Notes: a model not told the origin generated them from the sequence alone. 64,000 nt of DNA from HK1 sp965202875 (GCA_965202875.1 OZ241870.1:4712001-4776000); one strand, 5' to 3'; shown: positions 8,104-17,492, numbered from the stretch's first letter. A program made the numbers and translations.

Positions 8104-9303
8104 CTACAGGCCGATGCGGTGGGCGCGGGCGGAGAAGAAGATCCCGCTCGGGTGCTCGGCCGCGATTTCGGCGAGCTTTTCGTAGCTTCGGGTGTCGTAG
8201 ACGTCAATGCGGTTTTCGTCACGCACCGAGATCCACACCTGCTCCCCGCGCGGCGTAAACTCCATGTGCAACGCGGCCTTGCCGGGCCGCAACGATCGGG
8301 TGACGGCACCGGTCTCGGCGTCGATCACTTCGACCCGGTCGTTGTCCGGCAGGGTGAAGTTCACCCACACCTCGCGCCCGTCCGGCCTCGCGACCACGAA
8401 GATCGGCTGGCCGGGCATCGGCACCCGCTTCAGTTCGGTCCAGGTGCGGCGGTCGAGCACCAGCACTTCATGGCGACCCACCGCGGGCACGAAGAGCTTC
8501 TCGCCGGCCGCCGCCCACCCTTCGAGGTGCGGCATCTTGTAGACCGGGAGCGGCTCCTCGCCCCGCCCGTAGCCCGGCAGGATGCGGCGAAGGCCCTTCT
8601 GCGGATGCCACAGATCGAGGAGCGCGAGCCCGTCCTCACCGAACAGGCCCGCGACGTAATGGCGGCCGTCGGGGGTGATCAGGGCGTCGTAGGGCTGGCG
8701 GCCGGCCCCCGGGAATCGAGCAAGCCGCACCTCGCCGGATGCGTCCACGTCGGCTGTCCAGATCGCGCCGGCCTCGTAGAGGGTGAACACGAAACGCCGG
8801 CCCGGCGCGTCCACCAGCCCGACCACCTTCGAGCGCCGGCCGCCGGCCAGGGCAGGGATGTCCGCGACCGGCGCGAGGGTCGCCGCGTCGAAGATCCTGA
8901 CCCCGCCCGGCTCGTAGTTGGAGACCGCCACCAGCGAGCCGTCCTGCGAGATCGCCCCCCCGATACTGTTGCCGGCCTGGACGATCCGGCGTTCGATGCG
9001 TAACGCCAGCAGATCGAGCTTGCTGAGCCCGCCGTCCCGGCCGAATACGTAGGCGTAACGGCCGTCGCGCGAATAGACCGCCGAGGCATGGGAGAGATCG
9101 CCGAGCCCCCCGATGCGGCCCAGCGCGCTTCTGTTCGTAGTCTCCACCACGACCACCCGGCCCGCGGCGCGTTCGATCACGATGCCCAGATCGCCGGTGC
9201 CGCGCAGATCACCGGGCTCGTGCGCATCGGCCGTCGCAACCCATCCGCCGAACAACGCGAGAAAGCCGGCGACCTGCACCCGGAATGCGCGCCGGCGGAT
9301 CAT
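8104..9303 (-). CDS. nirF: Heme d1 biosynthesis protein NirF
   Basis: NirF is a d1-type propeller protein, usually periplasmic or membrane-anchored, needed late in heme d1 assembly. The 399-residue product begins MIRRRAFRVQVAGFLALFGG, a signal peptide or membrane anchor, and then has family-typical stretches: RGTGDLGIVIERAAGRVVVV, YAYVFGRDGGLSKLDLLA, SIGGAISQDGSLVAVSNYEPGG, and the ending ENRIDVYDTRSYEKL...ARAHRIGL. It lacks a c-heme site, which separates it from nirN. Its ATG (9301-9303) overlaps the nirC stop as ATGA, so the two are translationally coupled. Confidence 0.94.
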   Translation of the reverse strand: MIRRRAFRVQVAGFLALFGGWVATADAHEPGDLRGTGDLGIVIERAAGRVVVVETTNRSALGRIGGLGDLSHASAVYSRDGRYAYVFGRDGGLSKLDLLALRIERRIVQAGNSIGGAISQDGSLVAVSNYEPGGVRIFDAATLAPVADIPALAGGRRSKVVGLVDAPGRRFVFTLYEAGAIWTADVDASGEVRLARFPGAGRQPYDALITPDGRHYVAGLFGEDGLALLDLWHPQKGLRRILPGYGRGEEPLPVYKMPHLEGWAAAGEKLFVPAVGRHEVLVLDRRTWTELKRVPMPGQPIFVVARPDGREVWVNFTLPDNDRVEVIDAETGAVTRSLRPGKAALHMEFTPRGEQVWISVRDENRIDVYDTRSYEKLAEIAAEHPSGIFFSARAHRIGL

Positions 9304-9686
9304 CGCCCGCCCCTTTCTCCGGCGGTCTGCATCGCCTGTACCATCCAGCGCACCTCGCCGGGGCTGAGCAACGTCTTCCACGGGGGCATCGGCGTGCCCG
9401 GCCGCCCCTCCAGGATGATCTGTGCGAGCGCCGCCGGCGCGGCTCCGGCGAGCGCCTCGGCGGTGAGCGGCGGGCCGAGGCCGCCGTCGAGCCGCAATCC
9501 GTGGCACGCACCGCAATCGTGCCGCAGCATGTGCAGCAACTCGGCCTGGCGCGCCTCCGGCGGCTCACCGCCCGCGGCTCCGAGCGGACACAGGACGAGC
9601 ACGGCGGCCGCACCTCGTCTTGAGGCCGGCGCGACCGCTCCTGGCGGCATGCGGCTACGCCGGCGGTCCGGTGTCCCCTGCTTCAC
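9300..9686 (-). CDS. nirC: NirC-type small c-type cytochrome
   Basis: A 128-residue monoheme cytochrome c (c55x type) that donates electrons to cytochrome cd1 nitrite reductase or takes part in d1 maturation. A hydrophobic export segment lies near residues 25-40. The heme site is CGACH (C58, C61, H62), and MPPW near residue 100 offers the distal Met. First gene of the minus-strand nir operon; its stop overlaps the nirF start. The N-terminal 20 residues (MKQGTPDRRRSRMPPGAVAP) are unusually long for a signal peptide, so the Met at residue 13 is a plausible alternative start. Confidence 0.88.
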   Translation of the reverse strand: MKQGTPDRRRSRMPPGAVAPASRRGAAAVLVLCPLGAAGGEPPEARQAELLHMLRHDCGACHGLRLDGGLGPPLTAEALAGAAPAALAQIILEGRPGTPMPPWKTLLSPGEVRWMVQAMQTAGERGGR

Positions 9687-9919
9687 GGGATCGACGCCGC
9701 GCCCGGCCGCCCGGGTTCGATGCCGGCGAATTCGGTGTTCCGGCGATCGATGTTCACGGACCCGGCGCTCCGGAACTCGGCGTTCCGCGCAGGTACCCCG
9801 GGCGCGCCGGGACCTGTCCCGATCGGGAACACCCGCTCCCGTTTCCGGCCATTCCGGCTCCTGTCGTCGAGGCTCGCGTGAGGGAAGGCCTGATGATTTC
9901 CAGGAGTGCCGGAATGGCC

Positions 9920-9933
9920 TTGATCTGGATCAA
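9920..9933. promoter_or_regulatory. FNR/DNR-type box TTGATCTGGATCAA
   Basis: A perfect palindrome TTGAT-N4-ATCAA, the consensus for FNR, ANR and DNR/NNR regulators that switch on denitrification under low oxygen or nitric oxide. It lies in the 459-bp divergent region 9687-10145 between nirC and fixL, 234 bp from the nirC start and 213 bp from fixL, so it could serve either promoter. The rest of that gap shows no gene. No FNR-like gene is in the window. Confidence 0.8.
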
Positions 9934-10145
9934 GGATGCACGAGGAGATGCCGGCGGGGCCGCGCGTACCCTACCGTGGCCGCGCGCTCGAATCGCGGGA
10001 GTGAGGGAGGTTCGAGCCGCTGTCGCGGGGTAGCCGGATCGCAACTCGTCTACGCGCGATCATCGAGCCTGACGAGCCAGGCCCTCGGTTTGGAGCCGGG
10101 CGCGTCGGCTACACTTGCCCGCACCGACCCTCCTCCGGCCCGACC

Positions 10146-11609
10146 ATGACCGACGACCCGGGAGCCGCCGAGAGCGGGGAGCGCCTGCGCGCGATCCTCC
10201 ACACAGCCGCCGATGCGATCGTCACCATCGAGGCGTCGGGCACGATCGAGTCGGTCAACCCTGCCGCCGAGCGGATGTTCGGGTTCATGCCCGGCGAGCT
10301 GCTCGGGCGCAACGTCTCGGTGCTCATGCCCCCACCCTGGCGTGAAGAGCACGATCGTTACGTCGCGCGCTACCTGCGCACCGGCGAGGCACGGATCATC
10401 GGCATCGGCCGCGAGATCGTGGCGCAACGCAAGGACGGCGACGTCTTCCCCGTCGACCTCGCGGTGAGCGAGGTGCGGCTCCCCGGCCGGCGGCTTTTCA
10501 CCGGCATCATCCGCGACCTCACCGAGCGCCGGGAGATGGAGGAGCGGGCGCGGCTGCGGCTGGAGGACGCGGCCCACACCGCCCGGCTGCTGGAGCTCGG
10601 CGAGATGTGCTCCGGGATCGTGCACGAGGTGAACCAGCCGCTCGCGGCGATCGTGAGCTTTGCCGAGGGGTGCCTGCGCATGGTCCGCGACGGCCGGGCG
10701 GAGCCCGCGCTGGTCGAGGACACGCTCGGCCGGGTCGCCGAGCAGGGGGCGCGGGCCGGCGAGATCCTCTCCCGGCTGCACGATCTCGTGCGAAAGGGTG
10801 ACGGTCGGCGCGAGACCTTCGATCTCGGCGCGGCGATCGAGGAGGTGCTCTCGCTCGTGGACCATGAGCGGCGGCGGCGGGGCGTTCGCATCGAGGTCGA
10901 GTACCCGCACGGACTGCCGCCGGTGAACGCGGACCGCGTACACCTCGAGCAGATCCTCCTGAACCTGTTGCGCAACGCCTTCCATGCGCTCGACGGCGCC
11001 GAGCGCCGGCAAGTGTGGGTAAGGGTGGAGTGCGCGGAGTCCGGCCGGGAGGAGACGGCGCGCGCGGATCGCGGTTCCGGGTTTCAGTCCACCGGCGTCC
11101 GAAAGCGGGATCCCGACCCGTCGAGGGACGTTGCCTCCGAACGGCGAAACAGCCGTCACCAATGCCGGCATGAGGGTGCAAGGGAAAGGAATGGGGAAGG
11201 TTCCGCGACCCGGTGGCCGGACGGAGTCTTCCCAGAGAGTTCCTCCAGTGGAAGGAGCAGGGAGAGGAACGGGGTATGGAGCCGCAAGGCGCCCGTGAAC
11301 GAAGCCCCGGATGGACCCCGCGGCTCTGCAAGCGTCCGTCTGCTGGTGGACGACAGCGGACCGGGGATCGCGCCGGAGCAGTGCGAACGGATCTTCGAAC
11401 CCTTCTACACCACCCGGCCGAAGGGCCTCGGAGTCGGGCTCGCCATCAGCCGCTCCCTCGCCGAACGTCACGGCGGGCGCCTGCGGGCGGAAGCGAAGGG
11501 CGCCGCCGGCGGCGCCCGGTTCGTGCTGGAGTTGCCGGGCGGAGTGAAGGACGCCCGCGGCAGGGAAGAGGCACGCGGGCCGGACGACACGCACGGACGC
11601 AGGACATGA
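10146..11609 (+). CDS. fixL: Oxygen-sensing PAS histidine kinase FixL
   Basis: FixL phosphorylates FixJ when its heme loses oxygen. The 487-residue soluble protein has an N-terminal PAS domain (about 10-130). H69 (REEHDRY) and R89 (IIGIGRE) align by motif with the proximal heme histidine and oxygen-contacting arginine of rhizobial FixL (H200 and R220 of Bradyrhizobium), so heme-based sensing is likely. The phospho-acceptor is H160 (IVHEVNQPLAA), followed by the N-box LEQILLNLLRNAFHAL and the ATP-lid motifs DDSGPGI and GLGVGLAIS. About 95 residues (about 298-395), rich in Arg, Ser, Asn and Gly, sit between N-box and DDSGPGI, where relatives have a short turn. No transmembrane segment. It overlaps fixJ by ATGA. 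Confidence 0.92.
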   Translation: MTDDPGAAESGERLRAILHTAADAIVTIEASGTIESVNPAAERMFGFMPGELLGRNVSVLMPPPWREEHDRYVARYLRTGEARIIGIGREIVAQRKDGDVFPVDLAVSEVRLPGRRLFTGIIRDLTERREMEERARLRLEDAAHTARLLELGEMCSGIVHEVNQPLAAIVSFAEGCLRMVRDGRAEPALVEDTLGRVAEQGARAGEILSRLHDLVRKGDGRRETFDLGAAIEEVLSLVDHERRRRGVRIEVEYPHGLPPVNADRVHLEQILLNLLRNAFHALDGAERRQVWVRVECAESGREETARADRGSGFQSTGVRKRDPDPSRDVASERRNSRHQCRHEGARERNGEGSATRWPDGVFPESSSSGRSRERNGVWSRKAPVNEAPDGPRGSASVRLLVDDSGPGIAPEQCERIFEPFYTTRPKGLGVGLAISRSLAERHGGRLRAEAKGAAGGARFVLELPGGVKDARGREEARGPDDTHGRRT

Positions 11610-12184
11610 GCGAAGAACCGGCGGTCTTCGTGGTCGACGACGACCCTGCACTACGCGACTCGATCGCGATGCTCGCCCGTGCGGAAGGGCTCGCCGCGCG
11701 GACGTTCGACTCGGCCCAGAGCTTCCTCGATGCGTGGGATCGCTCCGAGCCCGGCTGCCTGATCGTCGATCTCCGGATGCCGGGCCTGAGCGGACTCGAT
11801 CTCCAGGAACGCCTGGCCGGCGACGCCGATGCCCCCCCGATCATCTTCCTCACCGGCTACGGCACCGTCCCCGCGGCGGTGCATGCGCTCAAGGCGGGCG
11901 CGATGGATTTCCTGGAGAAGCCCTTCGACCCCGCCACGCTGCTCGCACGGGTGCGCGAAGCGCTTGCCCGTGACCGCCGGCGGCGCTCCGCCGCCCGCCG
12001 TCTCGACGCCCTCACCCGCCGCGAACGCGAGGTCCTGGAACTGGTGGCGAACGGCAAGGCCAACAAGGCCATCGCAGCGGACCTCGGAATCAGCGAGCGC
12101 ACCGTCGAACTGCACCGCGCGCGCGGGATGCGCAAGGCCGGGGTGCGTTCGGTCGCGGCGCTGGTGCGGCTGATGCGGAGCTGA
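11606..12184 (+). CDS. fixJ: Response regulator FixJ
   Basis: A 192-residue two-domain response regulator. The receiver domain (1-125) has the acidic pocket DDD at 11-13, phospho-acceptor D55 (CLIVDLRMPG) and the conserved Lys in LEKPFDP. A LuxR/FixJ-type helix-turn-helix follows (LTRREREVLELVANGKANKA, then LGISERTVELHRARGMRKAG). The start ATG 11606 overlaps the fixL stop (ATGA). In other bacteria FixJ-P activates fixK/FNR-type genes; here the likely target is an unlinked FNR/DNR regulator or the adjacent nir promoter. Confidence 0.94.
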   Translation: MSEEPAVFVVDDDPALRDSIAMLARAEGLAARTFDSAQSFLDAWDRSEPGCLIVDLRMPGLSGLDLQERLAGDADAPPIIFLTGYGTVPAAVHALKAGAMDFLEKPFDPATLLARVREALARDRRRRSAARRLDALTRREREVLELVANGKANKAIAADLGISERTVELHRARGMRKAGVRSVAALVRLMRS

Positions 12185-12315
12185 CCTGCCGGTTGCACGA
12201 TGTCTGTCCATGCACATTCCTGGATGATCCCTTTGCCCGCGGCCACCGCCCGCGTGCCCTTGAAGGTGCGGCGGACCGGAGGCGGCGGCCGGACCGCCGC
12301 CGTCGCGAGGGCGGC

Positions 12316-13791
12316 ATGAAGCGCGGCGCACTCATGATCCAGGGCACCTGCTCGGACGCCGGCAAATCCGTGGTGGTGGCGGGGCTGTGCCGGCTGGCGC
12401 GGCGGCGCGGGCTGCGCGTGGCGCCGTTCAAGCCCCAGAACATGTCGAACAACGCCGCGGCGTGCCCCGGCGGCGGCGAGATCGGCCGCGCGCAGGCGCT
12501 CCAGGCGCGTGCCGCCGGGCTTGCGCCGACGGTGGACATGAATCCGGTGCTGCTCAAGCCCCAGTCCAACCGCACCTCGCAGGTGGTGGTGCACGGGCGG
12601 GCAACCTCGATCCTGGAAGCGGGGGACTTTCTGGCCGGGCGCGCCGGGCTCGTCGCGCCGGTGCTCGAAAGCTTCGAGCGGCTGGCCGGCAGCTTCGACC
12701 TCGTAATCGTCGAGGGGGCAGGAAGCGCAGCGGAGACGAATCTGCGCGAGCGTGACGTCGCGAACATGGGATTTGCCCGCCGTGCGGAGGTCCCGGTCTG
12801 CCTGCTCGCGGACATCGACCGCGGGGGCGTGATCGCGGCGGTGGTGGGGACGCGGGTGGTGCTCGACCCCGGCGACGCGGCGATGATCACGAGCTTCGCG
12901 ATCAACAAGTTCCGGGGCGACCCGGCCCTGTTCGACGGCGGGGTGCGCGAGATCGCGCGTCGCACCGGCTGGTCGTGCCGGGGCGTCGTCCCGTGGCTCG
13001 AAGCGGCCCGCCGCCTGCCGCCGGAGGACGCGGTGGCCCTCGAACGTCCGGCCCCGGCGCCTTCCCGGCCCGAGGGCGGAGGGATCAGGATCGTCGCGCC
13101 CGTGCTCTCCCGCATCGCCAACTTCGACGACGCCGATCCGCTCAGGATGGAGCCGGGGGTGGACTTCGCGTTCATCCCTCCGGGCACGCCCCTGCCCCGC
13201 GACGCCGACGTCGTCGTGCTGCCGGGAACGAAATCGACGATCGGCGATCTGAACTTCCTCCGGGCGCAAGGGTGGGATCACGACGTCATCGCCCACGCCC
13301 GCGCCGGCGGCCGGGTGCTCGGCCTGTGCGGCGGATACCAGATGCTCGGCCGGCGCGTCAGCGATCCGGACGGTGTGGACGGCCCTCCCGGCGAGGCGCC
13401 CGGCCTCGGGCTGCTGGACGTGGAGACGGTGATGCGCGGCGAAAAATCGGTGCGCCCGGTCAGCGGGACCTGCGCGCGCAACGGTGCGCCACTTTCCGGA
13501 TACGAAATCCACATGGGCGCGACCACGGGCCCCGACACCGCGCGGCCCTTCGCGCATCTTGCGCGCGGCCCCGACGGCGCCACCAGCGCCGACGGCCGGG
13601 TGGAAGGCTGCTACGTCCACGGGCTCTTCGCCGGCGACTCCTTCCGCGCCCGCTGGCTCGACGGCGTGCGCGGCGGAACGGCCTCGGCGTTCGCCTACGA
13701 ACCCGCGGTGGAACATGCGCTCGACGATCTCGCCGATGGGCTCGAGGCGGCGCTCGACGTCGACGCGATGCTTGCCGATGCGGGACGTTGA
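12316..13791 (+). CDS. cobQ: Cobyric acid synthase (adenosylcobyrinate a,c-diamide amidase)
   Basis: CobQ amidates the side chains b, d, e and g of adenosylcobyrinic acid a,c-diamide with glutamine and ATP during B12 synthesis. The 491-residue product begins with an ATPase fold (MIQGTCSDAGKSVVVAGLC), NMSNNAA, and MNPVLLKPQ motifs. The C-terminal class I glutamine amidotransferase-like part has the nucleophile C338 (GLCGGYQMLG) and H435 (CYVHGLF). The start ATG 12316 is preferred over upstream in-frame codons because MKRGALMIQGT matches the usual N-terminus. It stands alone here; other cob genes are not in the window, and no B12 riboswitch box was seen upstream. Confidence 0.95.
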   Translation: MKRGALMIQGTCSDAGKSVVVAGLCRLARRRGLRVAPFKPQNMSNNAAACPGGGEIGRAQALQARAAGLAPTVDMNPVLLKPQSNRTSQVVVHGRATSILEAGDFLAGRAGLVAPVLESFERLAGSFDLVIVEGAGSAAETNLRERDVANMGFARRAEVPVCLLADIDRGGVIAAVVGTRVVLDPGDAAMITSFAINKFRGDPALFDGGVREIARRTGWSCRGVVPWLEAARRLPPEDAVALERPAPAPSRPEGGGIRIVAPVLSRIANFDDADPLRMEPGVDFAFIPPGTPLPRDADVVVLPGTKSTIGDLNFLRAQGWDHDVIAHARAGGRVLGLCGGYQMLGRRVSDPDGVDGPPGEAPGLGLLDVETVMRGEKSVRPVSGTCARNGAPLSGYEIHMGATTGPDTARPFAHLARGPDGATSADGRVEGCYVHGLFAGDSFRARWLDGVRGGTASAFAYEPAVEHALDDLADGLEAALDVDAMLADAGR

Positions 13792-13998
13792 ACGCGGGAA
13801 CGGGCCTCCGGACGGTTTCGGCGAGTGCCTCCATACCGTGACGGCCGGACGTGACGGCGTTCACGCTCGCCGCGCCGGATGTTTTCGGCGTCGGCCTCCC
13901 GCGGGCACGGCTGCGGTTCACCGGCTGCCCGGAACAGGGGCCGTCATCGAGGCAAGAGCTTGTTATGATCTCCGGCCCCGGTTCCCTGGAAGAACTCG

Positions 13999-14637
13999 AT
14001 GAGCAAGGTATTCGTCTACTGGGACAACTCCAACGTCTTCATCGGTGCACGCGACGTGGCCGAGGAGCGGGAAGGCCGGTTGGCGCGTCATCGTATACGT
14101 ATTGACTTCAAGGCGACGATGCGCTTGGCGCACGCCGATCGTCCCGTGGAGAAGGCCATTGCAGCAGGCTCGGTTCCGCCGGAACTGCGTGCACTCTGGA
14201 ACCGGCTGGAGGCTGCGGGCGTGCAGGTGGATTTGTTCGACCGCGGCGCGGTGGAGCGTGGTGAGCAGCAGGCCCCGGACCGCGTCCTGCAGTTGCAGAT
14301 GCTGCGCGATTCTGCGGATTACAACGGTGATCCGGGCATCGTCGTCCTGCTGACCGGCGACGGCCATGGCTTCTACGATGGAGCAGGTTTTCACGCCGAC
14401 GTGAATCGCATGTACCGGCGCGGCTGGCGAGTGGAGATTTTGTCGTGGGCCAACTCCTGCAGCCAGCGTATGAGGGAGTGGGTAGAGGAAAACGGCATCT
14501 TCGTAGCGCTGGACGATTATTATGAGGCAGTGACTTTTCTGGAGCCGTCGAGCCTCGACTATCCGACGGCGGACCCGCGCGAGCCGGCGGAGCTGGATTT
14601 GTCACGCCGCCCGATGGCGGCGGCACCGGACCCATAG
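13999..14637 (+). CDS. NYN-domain (PIN-like) protein
   Basis: A 212-residue protein starting MSKVFVYWDNSNVFIGARD. The DNSN at residues 9-12, the distal acidic motif VLLTGDGHGF, and the later ANSCSQRM fit the NYN/LabA-like branch of PIN-fold nucleases, which usually cut RNA with bound metal. The central acidic residues D9 and the GDG aspartate are present. The preceding 207 bp hold no gene. Base composition is slightly less GC-rich than neighbours (gaagccgttgca-type codons, TTG and TTT used), which hints at acquisition. Substrate unknown. Confidence 0.75.
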   Translation: MSKVFVYWDNSNVFIGARDVAEEREGRLARHRIRIDFKATMRLAHADRPVEKAIAAGSVPPELRALWNRLEAAGVQVDLFDRGAVERGEQQAPDRVLQLQMLRDSADYNGDPGIVVLLTGDGHGFYDGAGFHADVNRMYRRGWRVEILSWANSCSQRMREWVEENGIFVALDDYYEAVTFLEPSSLDYPTADPREPAELDLSRRPMAAAPDP

Positions 14638-14701
14638 CCGCCATCCGCCGTGCCGTGTACATGCTCTTTCCGCCCACGGCCCGTCTGACGGACCCGAGCC
14701 C

Positions 14702-15586
14702 ATGACTTTCCACGAAGCACCTGCCTCACACCCTGCCCCGCCGGGCGCGAACGACGTGCGCGCCGCGCTGACGTTCATCGTTCCCCAGGACACCAAACCG
14801 TACTTCGAGAGCGCCGCCCTCACCGGCGGCGAACCGAGGGTGCACTTCAAGACCGAGGCTCGGCGCGTGGACGTGCGCGACATGCGCTCCGTCGCGGGCT
14901 CGCTGTCTCTCGACCGGCAGGGGTTTCTCCTGGTGCGCCACGAGACGGCGGTGGACGATCTCTACGACGACGAAGCGATCGCCGGTGTCTACGACCGCGA
15001 GCTCGAGACGTTGCTCACCGAGGTGACCGGCGCGGACCGAGCCGCGGTCTTCGACCACACCCGCCGCTCCGACAGCGCCGAAGGGGCGGCGAATCCGGAC
15101 GGATTCCGGGGGCCGGCGAGCCGGGTGCACGTGGACTACACCGTGGATTCGGGGCCGATGCGCGCGGCCGATGCGCTCGGAGCGGAGGAGGTGGACCGGG
15201 TGCTGTCGTCCGGCGGGCGGATCGTGCAGGTCAACGTGTGGCGGCCGATACGCGGGCCGGTGCTGCGCACCCCCATCGCCCTCGCCGACGCGGGGAGCGT
15301 GGGTCCGGACGAGTTGATCGCCACCGATCAGGTGTTCCCGGACCGGGTCGGCGAGATCTACCAGCTCGCCTACGCCCCGGATCAGCGCTGGTACTGGGCG
15401 CCGAGGATGGAGCGCGACGAGGTGCTGCTCATCAAGGGCTGGGACAGCCTCGACGACGGAGGCGCCCGCTTCACCCCGCACGGAGCTTTCCAATTGGATG
15501 GCCAGGACCCTGCCGCCCCGCCGCGTGAGAGCATCGAGGTCCGGACGTATCTCGTGTTCGAGGGCCGGACGTCCGCCGGAGGGTGA
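14702..15586 (+). CDS. CmcJ/NvfI-family oxygenase-like protein
   Basis: A 294-residue protein resembling the CmcJ/NvfI group of cupin-fold, 2-oxoglutarate/Fe(II)-type enzymes found in secondary metabolism. Family-like parts include AALTFIVPQDTKPYFESAAL at the N-terminus, AAVFDHTRRSD in the middle, SRVHVDYTVDSGP with the candidate iron ligands H and D, VNVWRPIRGPVLRTPIALAD, and WYWAPRMERDEVLLIKGWDS. Many distant relatives are annotated only as hydroxylases or methyltransferases without proof. It is followed by a convergent MFS transporter gene; a shared substrate is possible but unproven. Confidence 0.75.
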   Translation: MTFHEAPASHPAPPGANDVRAALTFIVPQDTKPYFESAALTGGEPRVHFKTEARRVDVRDMRSVAGSLSLDRQGFLLVRHETAVDDLYDDEAIAGVYDRELETLLTEVTGADRAAVFDHTRRSDSAEGAANPDGFRGPASRVHVDYTVDSGPMRAADALGAEEVDRVLSSGGRIVQVNVWRPIRGPVLRTPIALADAGSVGPDELIATDQVFPDRVGEIYQLAYAPDQRWYWAPRMERDEVLLIKGWDSLDDGGARFTPHGAFQLDGQDPAAPPRESIEVRTYLVFEGRTSAGG

Positions 15587-15684
15587 CGGCCCTCCGCGCA
15601 CCGCGAGCAATGGGACGCCTGGATCGCCGAGGCGAAGCAGGCCCGCTGACGCCGTGCGCTCGGGCGGGCTCGGCTCGTTCTCCG

Positions 15685-16920
15685 TTACGCCGGGAGCGGA
15701 TTGAGCCCGAGCCGCGTCTGACGGAGGTACACGGCGCCGATCAGCGCGAAGTTCATCGCGGTGAACGCGAACCCAGCCAGGAACGCGGGCGTATAGCTGC
15801 CGGTGAGGTCGAAGACCGCCCCGCCCAGCCATCCCCCGAGCGCCATGCCGGCAGCGGAGAACATGTAGTGGCCGGCGATCCGCCAGCCGGCCTCGTCGAC
15901 GGGGAAGAGGAGGCGGATGATCAGGGGATAGCAGGGCATGATGCCCGAGAAGCCGAGACCGAACAGCAGCGCCGCGACGAACAGGCCCGCGTAGCTGGTG
16001 GTGAACGCGAAGGCGAGCATCATCACGGCCATGGAAGCCGACCCGATCAGGAGGGTGCGCACCCCGCCGATGCGGTCCGCGAGCATGCCGAAGCCGATCC
16101 GGCTCACGAACGCCGCCATGAAGAGGATCGACAGCACCCGCGCCCCCTGCCCCGGAGAGTAGCCCTGGTCGGTCACGTGGCTGACCAGGTGCACGATGGG
16201 GATCGACATCGCCGAGCAGCAGCCGACGGCGGCGAACCACAGGATCCCCTGCGCGACGTGCGGGGACAGATCGAGTACCCGCCGCTGGCCACGATGGGCC
16301 GGGATCCCGCGGGGACTTTCCGCGGGCGGCATCGGAGGGCGTGGCCGGAGCAGGAGCGAGAGCGGCACCATCGTCACCGCCACGAAGACGCTGAAACAGA
16401 GAAAGGTGCCCCGCCATCCGACGAGATCGTTGAAGTACTGCACCACGGCCGGCCACACCGCTCCGGCCAGACCCTGGCCGGAGGTGATGATCGCGACGGC
16501 GAGTCCGCGCCGGCGGTCGAACCAGCGCGTCACGTTGGCGACCAGCGGCGCGATCATCGCCGCCTTGCCGAGCAGCCCGATCAGCAGGCCGGTGGCGATG
16601 AACAGGCTCCACCGGCCTTCGGCGTGGCTCGCGAGCAACGCACCGAGGCCGATCATCACCGAGCCGAAGAGCACCGGCTCCATGACGCCGCGCCGGTCCA
16701 TCCACCAGCCCATCGCGATACCGCCGACGCCCGCGCCGATCATCAGCAGCGAGTACGCGAACGAGGGAACCGCGCGCAGAGTGCCGAGGTCCGCAGCGAT
16801 CGGCTTCAAGGCGATGAAGAGGATCGTCGGGGCGCCGAGCCCGATGCTGTGCACGGCGAGCGAGACGAAGACGATCACCCAGCCGTAATTGGTTTCGATG
16901 CTTGGTCCGTGGCGGCTCAT
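15685..16920 (-). CDS. MFS transporter, oxalate/formate or monocarboxylate-like
   Basis: A 411-residue polytopic membrane protein with about 12 hydrophobic segments. The start at ATG 16920 (MSRHGPSIETNYGWVIVFVS) is typical for the oxalate/formate antiporter and monocarboxylate branch of the major facilitator superfamily. The loop between helices 2 and 3 reads GWWMDRRGVMEPVLFG, the MFS signature A, repeated in the second half as GMLADRIGGVRTLLIG. Helix-rich halves are separated by a cytoplasmic loop around residues 200-225. Convergent to the CmcJ-like gene. Substrate cannot be read from sequence; an organic acid is the best guess. Confidence 0.85.
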   Translation of the reverse strand: MSRHGPSIETNYGWVIVFVSLAVHSIGLGAPTILFIALKPIAADLGTLRAVPSFAYSLLMIGAGVGGIAMGWWMDRRGVMEPVLFGSVMIGLGALLASHAEGRWSLFIATGLLIGLLGKAAMIAPLVANVTRWFDRRRGLAVAIITSGQGLAGAVWPAVVQYFNDLVGWRGTFLCFSVFVAVTMVPLSLLLRPRPPMPPAESPRGIPAHRGQRRVLDLSPHVAQGILWFAAVGCCSAMSIPIVHLVSHVTDQGYSPGQGARVLSILFMAAFVSRIGFGMLADRIGGVRTLLIGSASMAVMMLAFAFTTSYAGLFVAALLFGLGFSGIMPCYPLIIRLLFPVDEAGWRIAGHYMFSAAGMALGGWLGGAVFDLTGSYTPAFLAGFAFTAMNFALIGAVYLRQTRLGLNPLPA

Positions 16921-17482
16921 TGCAATCCGTCCGGGTGCGCCGAGGCGCGATCCCGCGTGTTCGCGGAACGGTGTGGTCCTGTGCCCGCAAGTGTAGTCTC
17001 TGCGCCACGGCGATTCCCGTCTCGGGATACCCGTTCGCCCGCATCGATCCCGGACCCGGCCGGAACCATCGACGCAGCGGCAAAGCACCCGCGGCGGGAC
17101 TGCGAGCCGCAGTTTCGCCGAAGATTCTGGCCGCACTGTTCCGTTCGCCGTATCGTCCGCCCAATGCACCGTTGCCGCCGGGATCCGACCCCCGGCCGGG
17201 GAATGGCCTGTCGCCGTCCCGCCCGGGCGGGACGGCACACTGGGCCGGAGACTGCGACGAGTCGAACGGCTCCGGGCCGTCCGGGCTTGTTCAAGCATCC
17301 CGGCTCGAACGATGCTGGGCTTTTCGCTACCCGGCTCAGCGCGCTCTCGGCGGTGGCCGGGACGATCCCCTCCGGCAGGGCATTTCGGCCGGCCACACCG
17401 CCATCGTCCGGTGGACGGGACGGGACCCTCGGCGAGGCGGGACTCGACGCCACAACCACCTTCGGAAGGAGGACAGCAGGAG
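16921..17482. other. Divergent intergenic region
   Basis: About 560 bp between the MFS gene and dctP, both reading away from it, so both promoters should lie here. No convincing gene, RNA or strong sigma-70 promoter was seen. A good Shine-Dalgarno, aaggagga (17466-17473), sits at its right end, 9 nt before ATG 17483. Confidence 0.6.
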
Positions 17483-17492
17483 ATGAAATCAT

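Noticed and set aside
10050..11651. A 533-residue minus-strand frame
   Set aside because: Mirror of fixL, which has clear PAS, H-box and ATPase motifs on the plus strand.
12185..12315. A cobalamin riboswitch before cobQ
   Set aside because: No B12-box or pairing pattern was found in the short leader.
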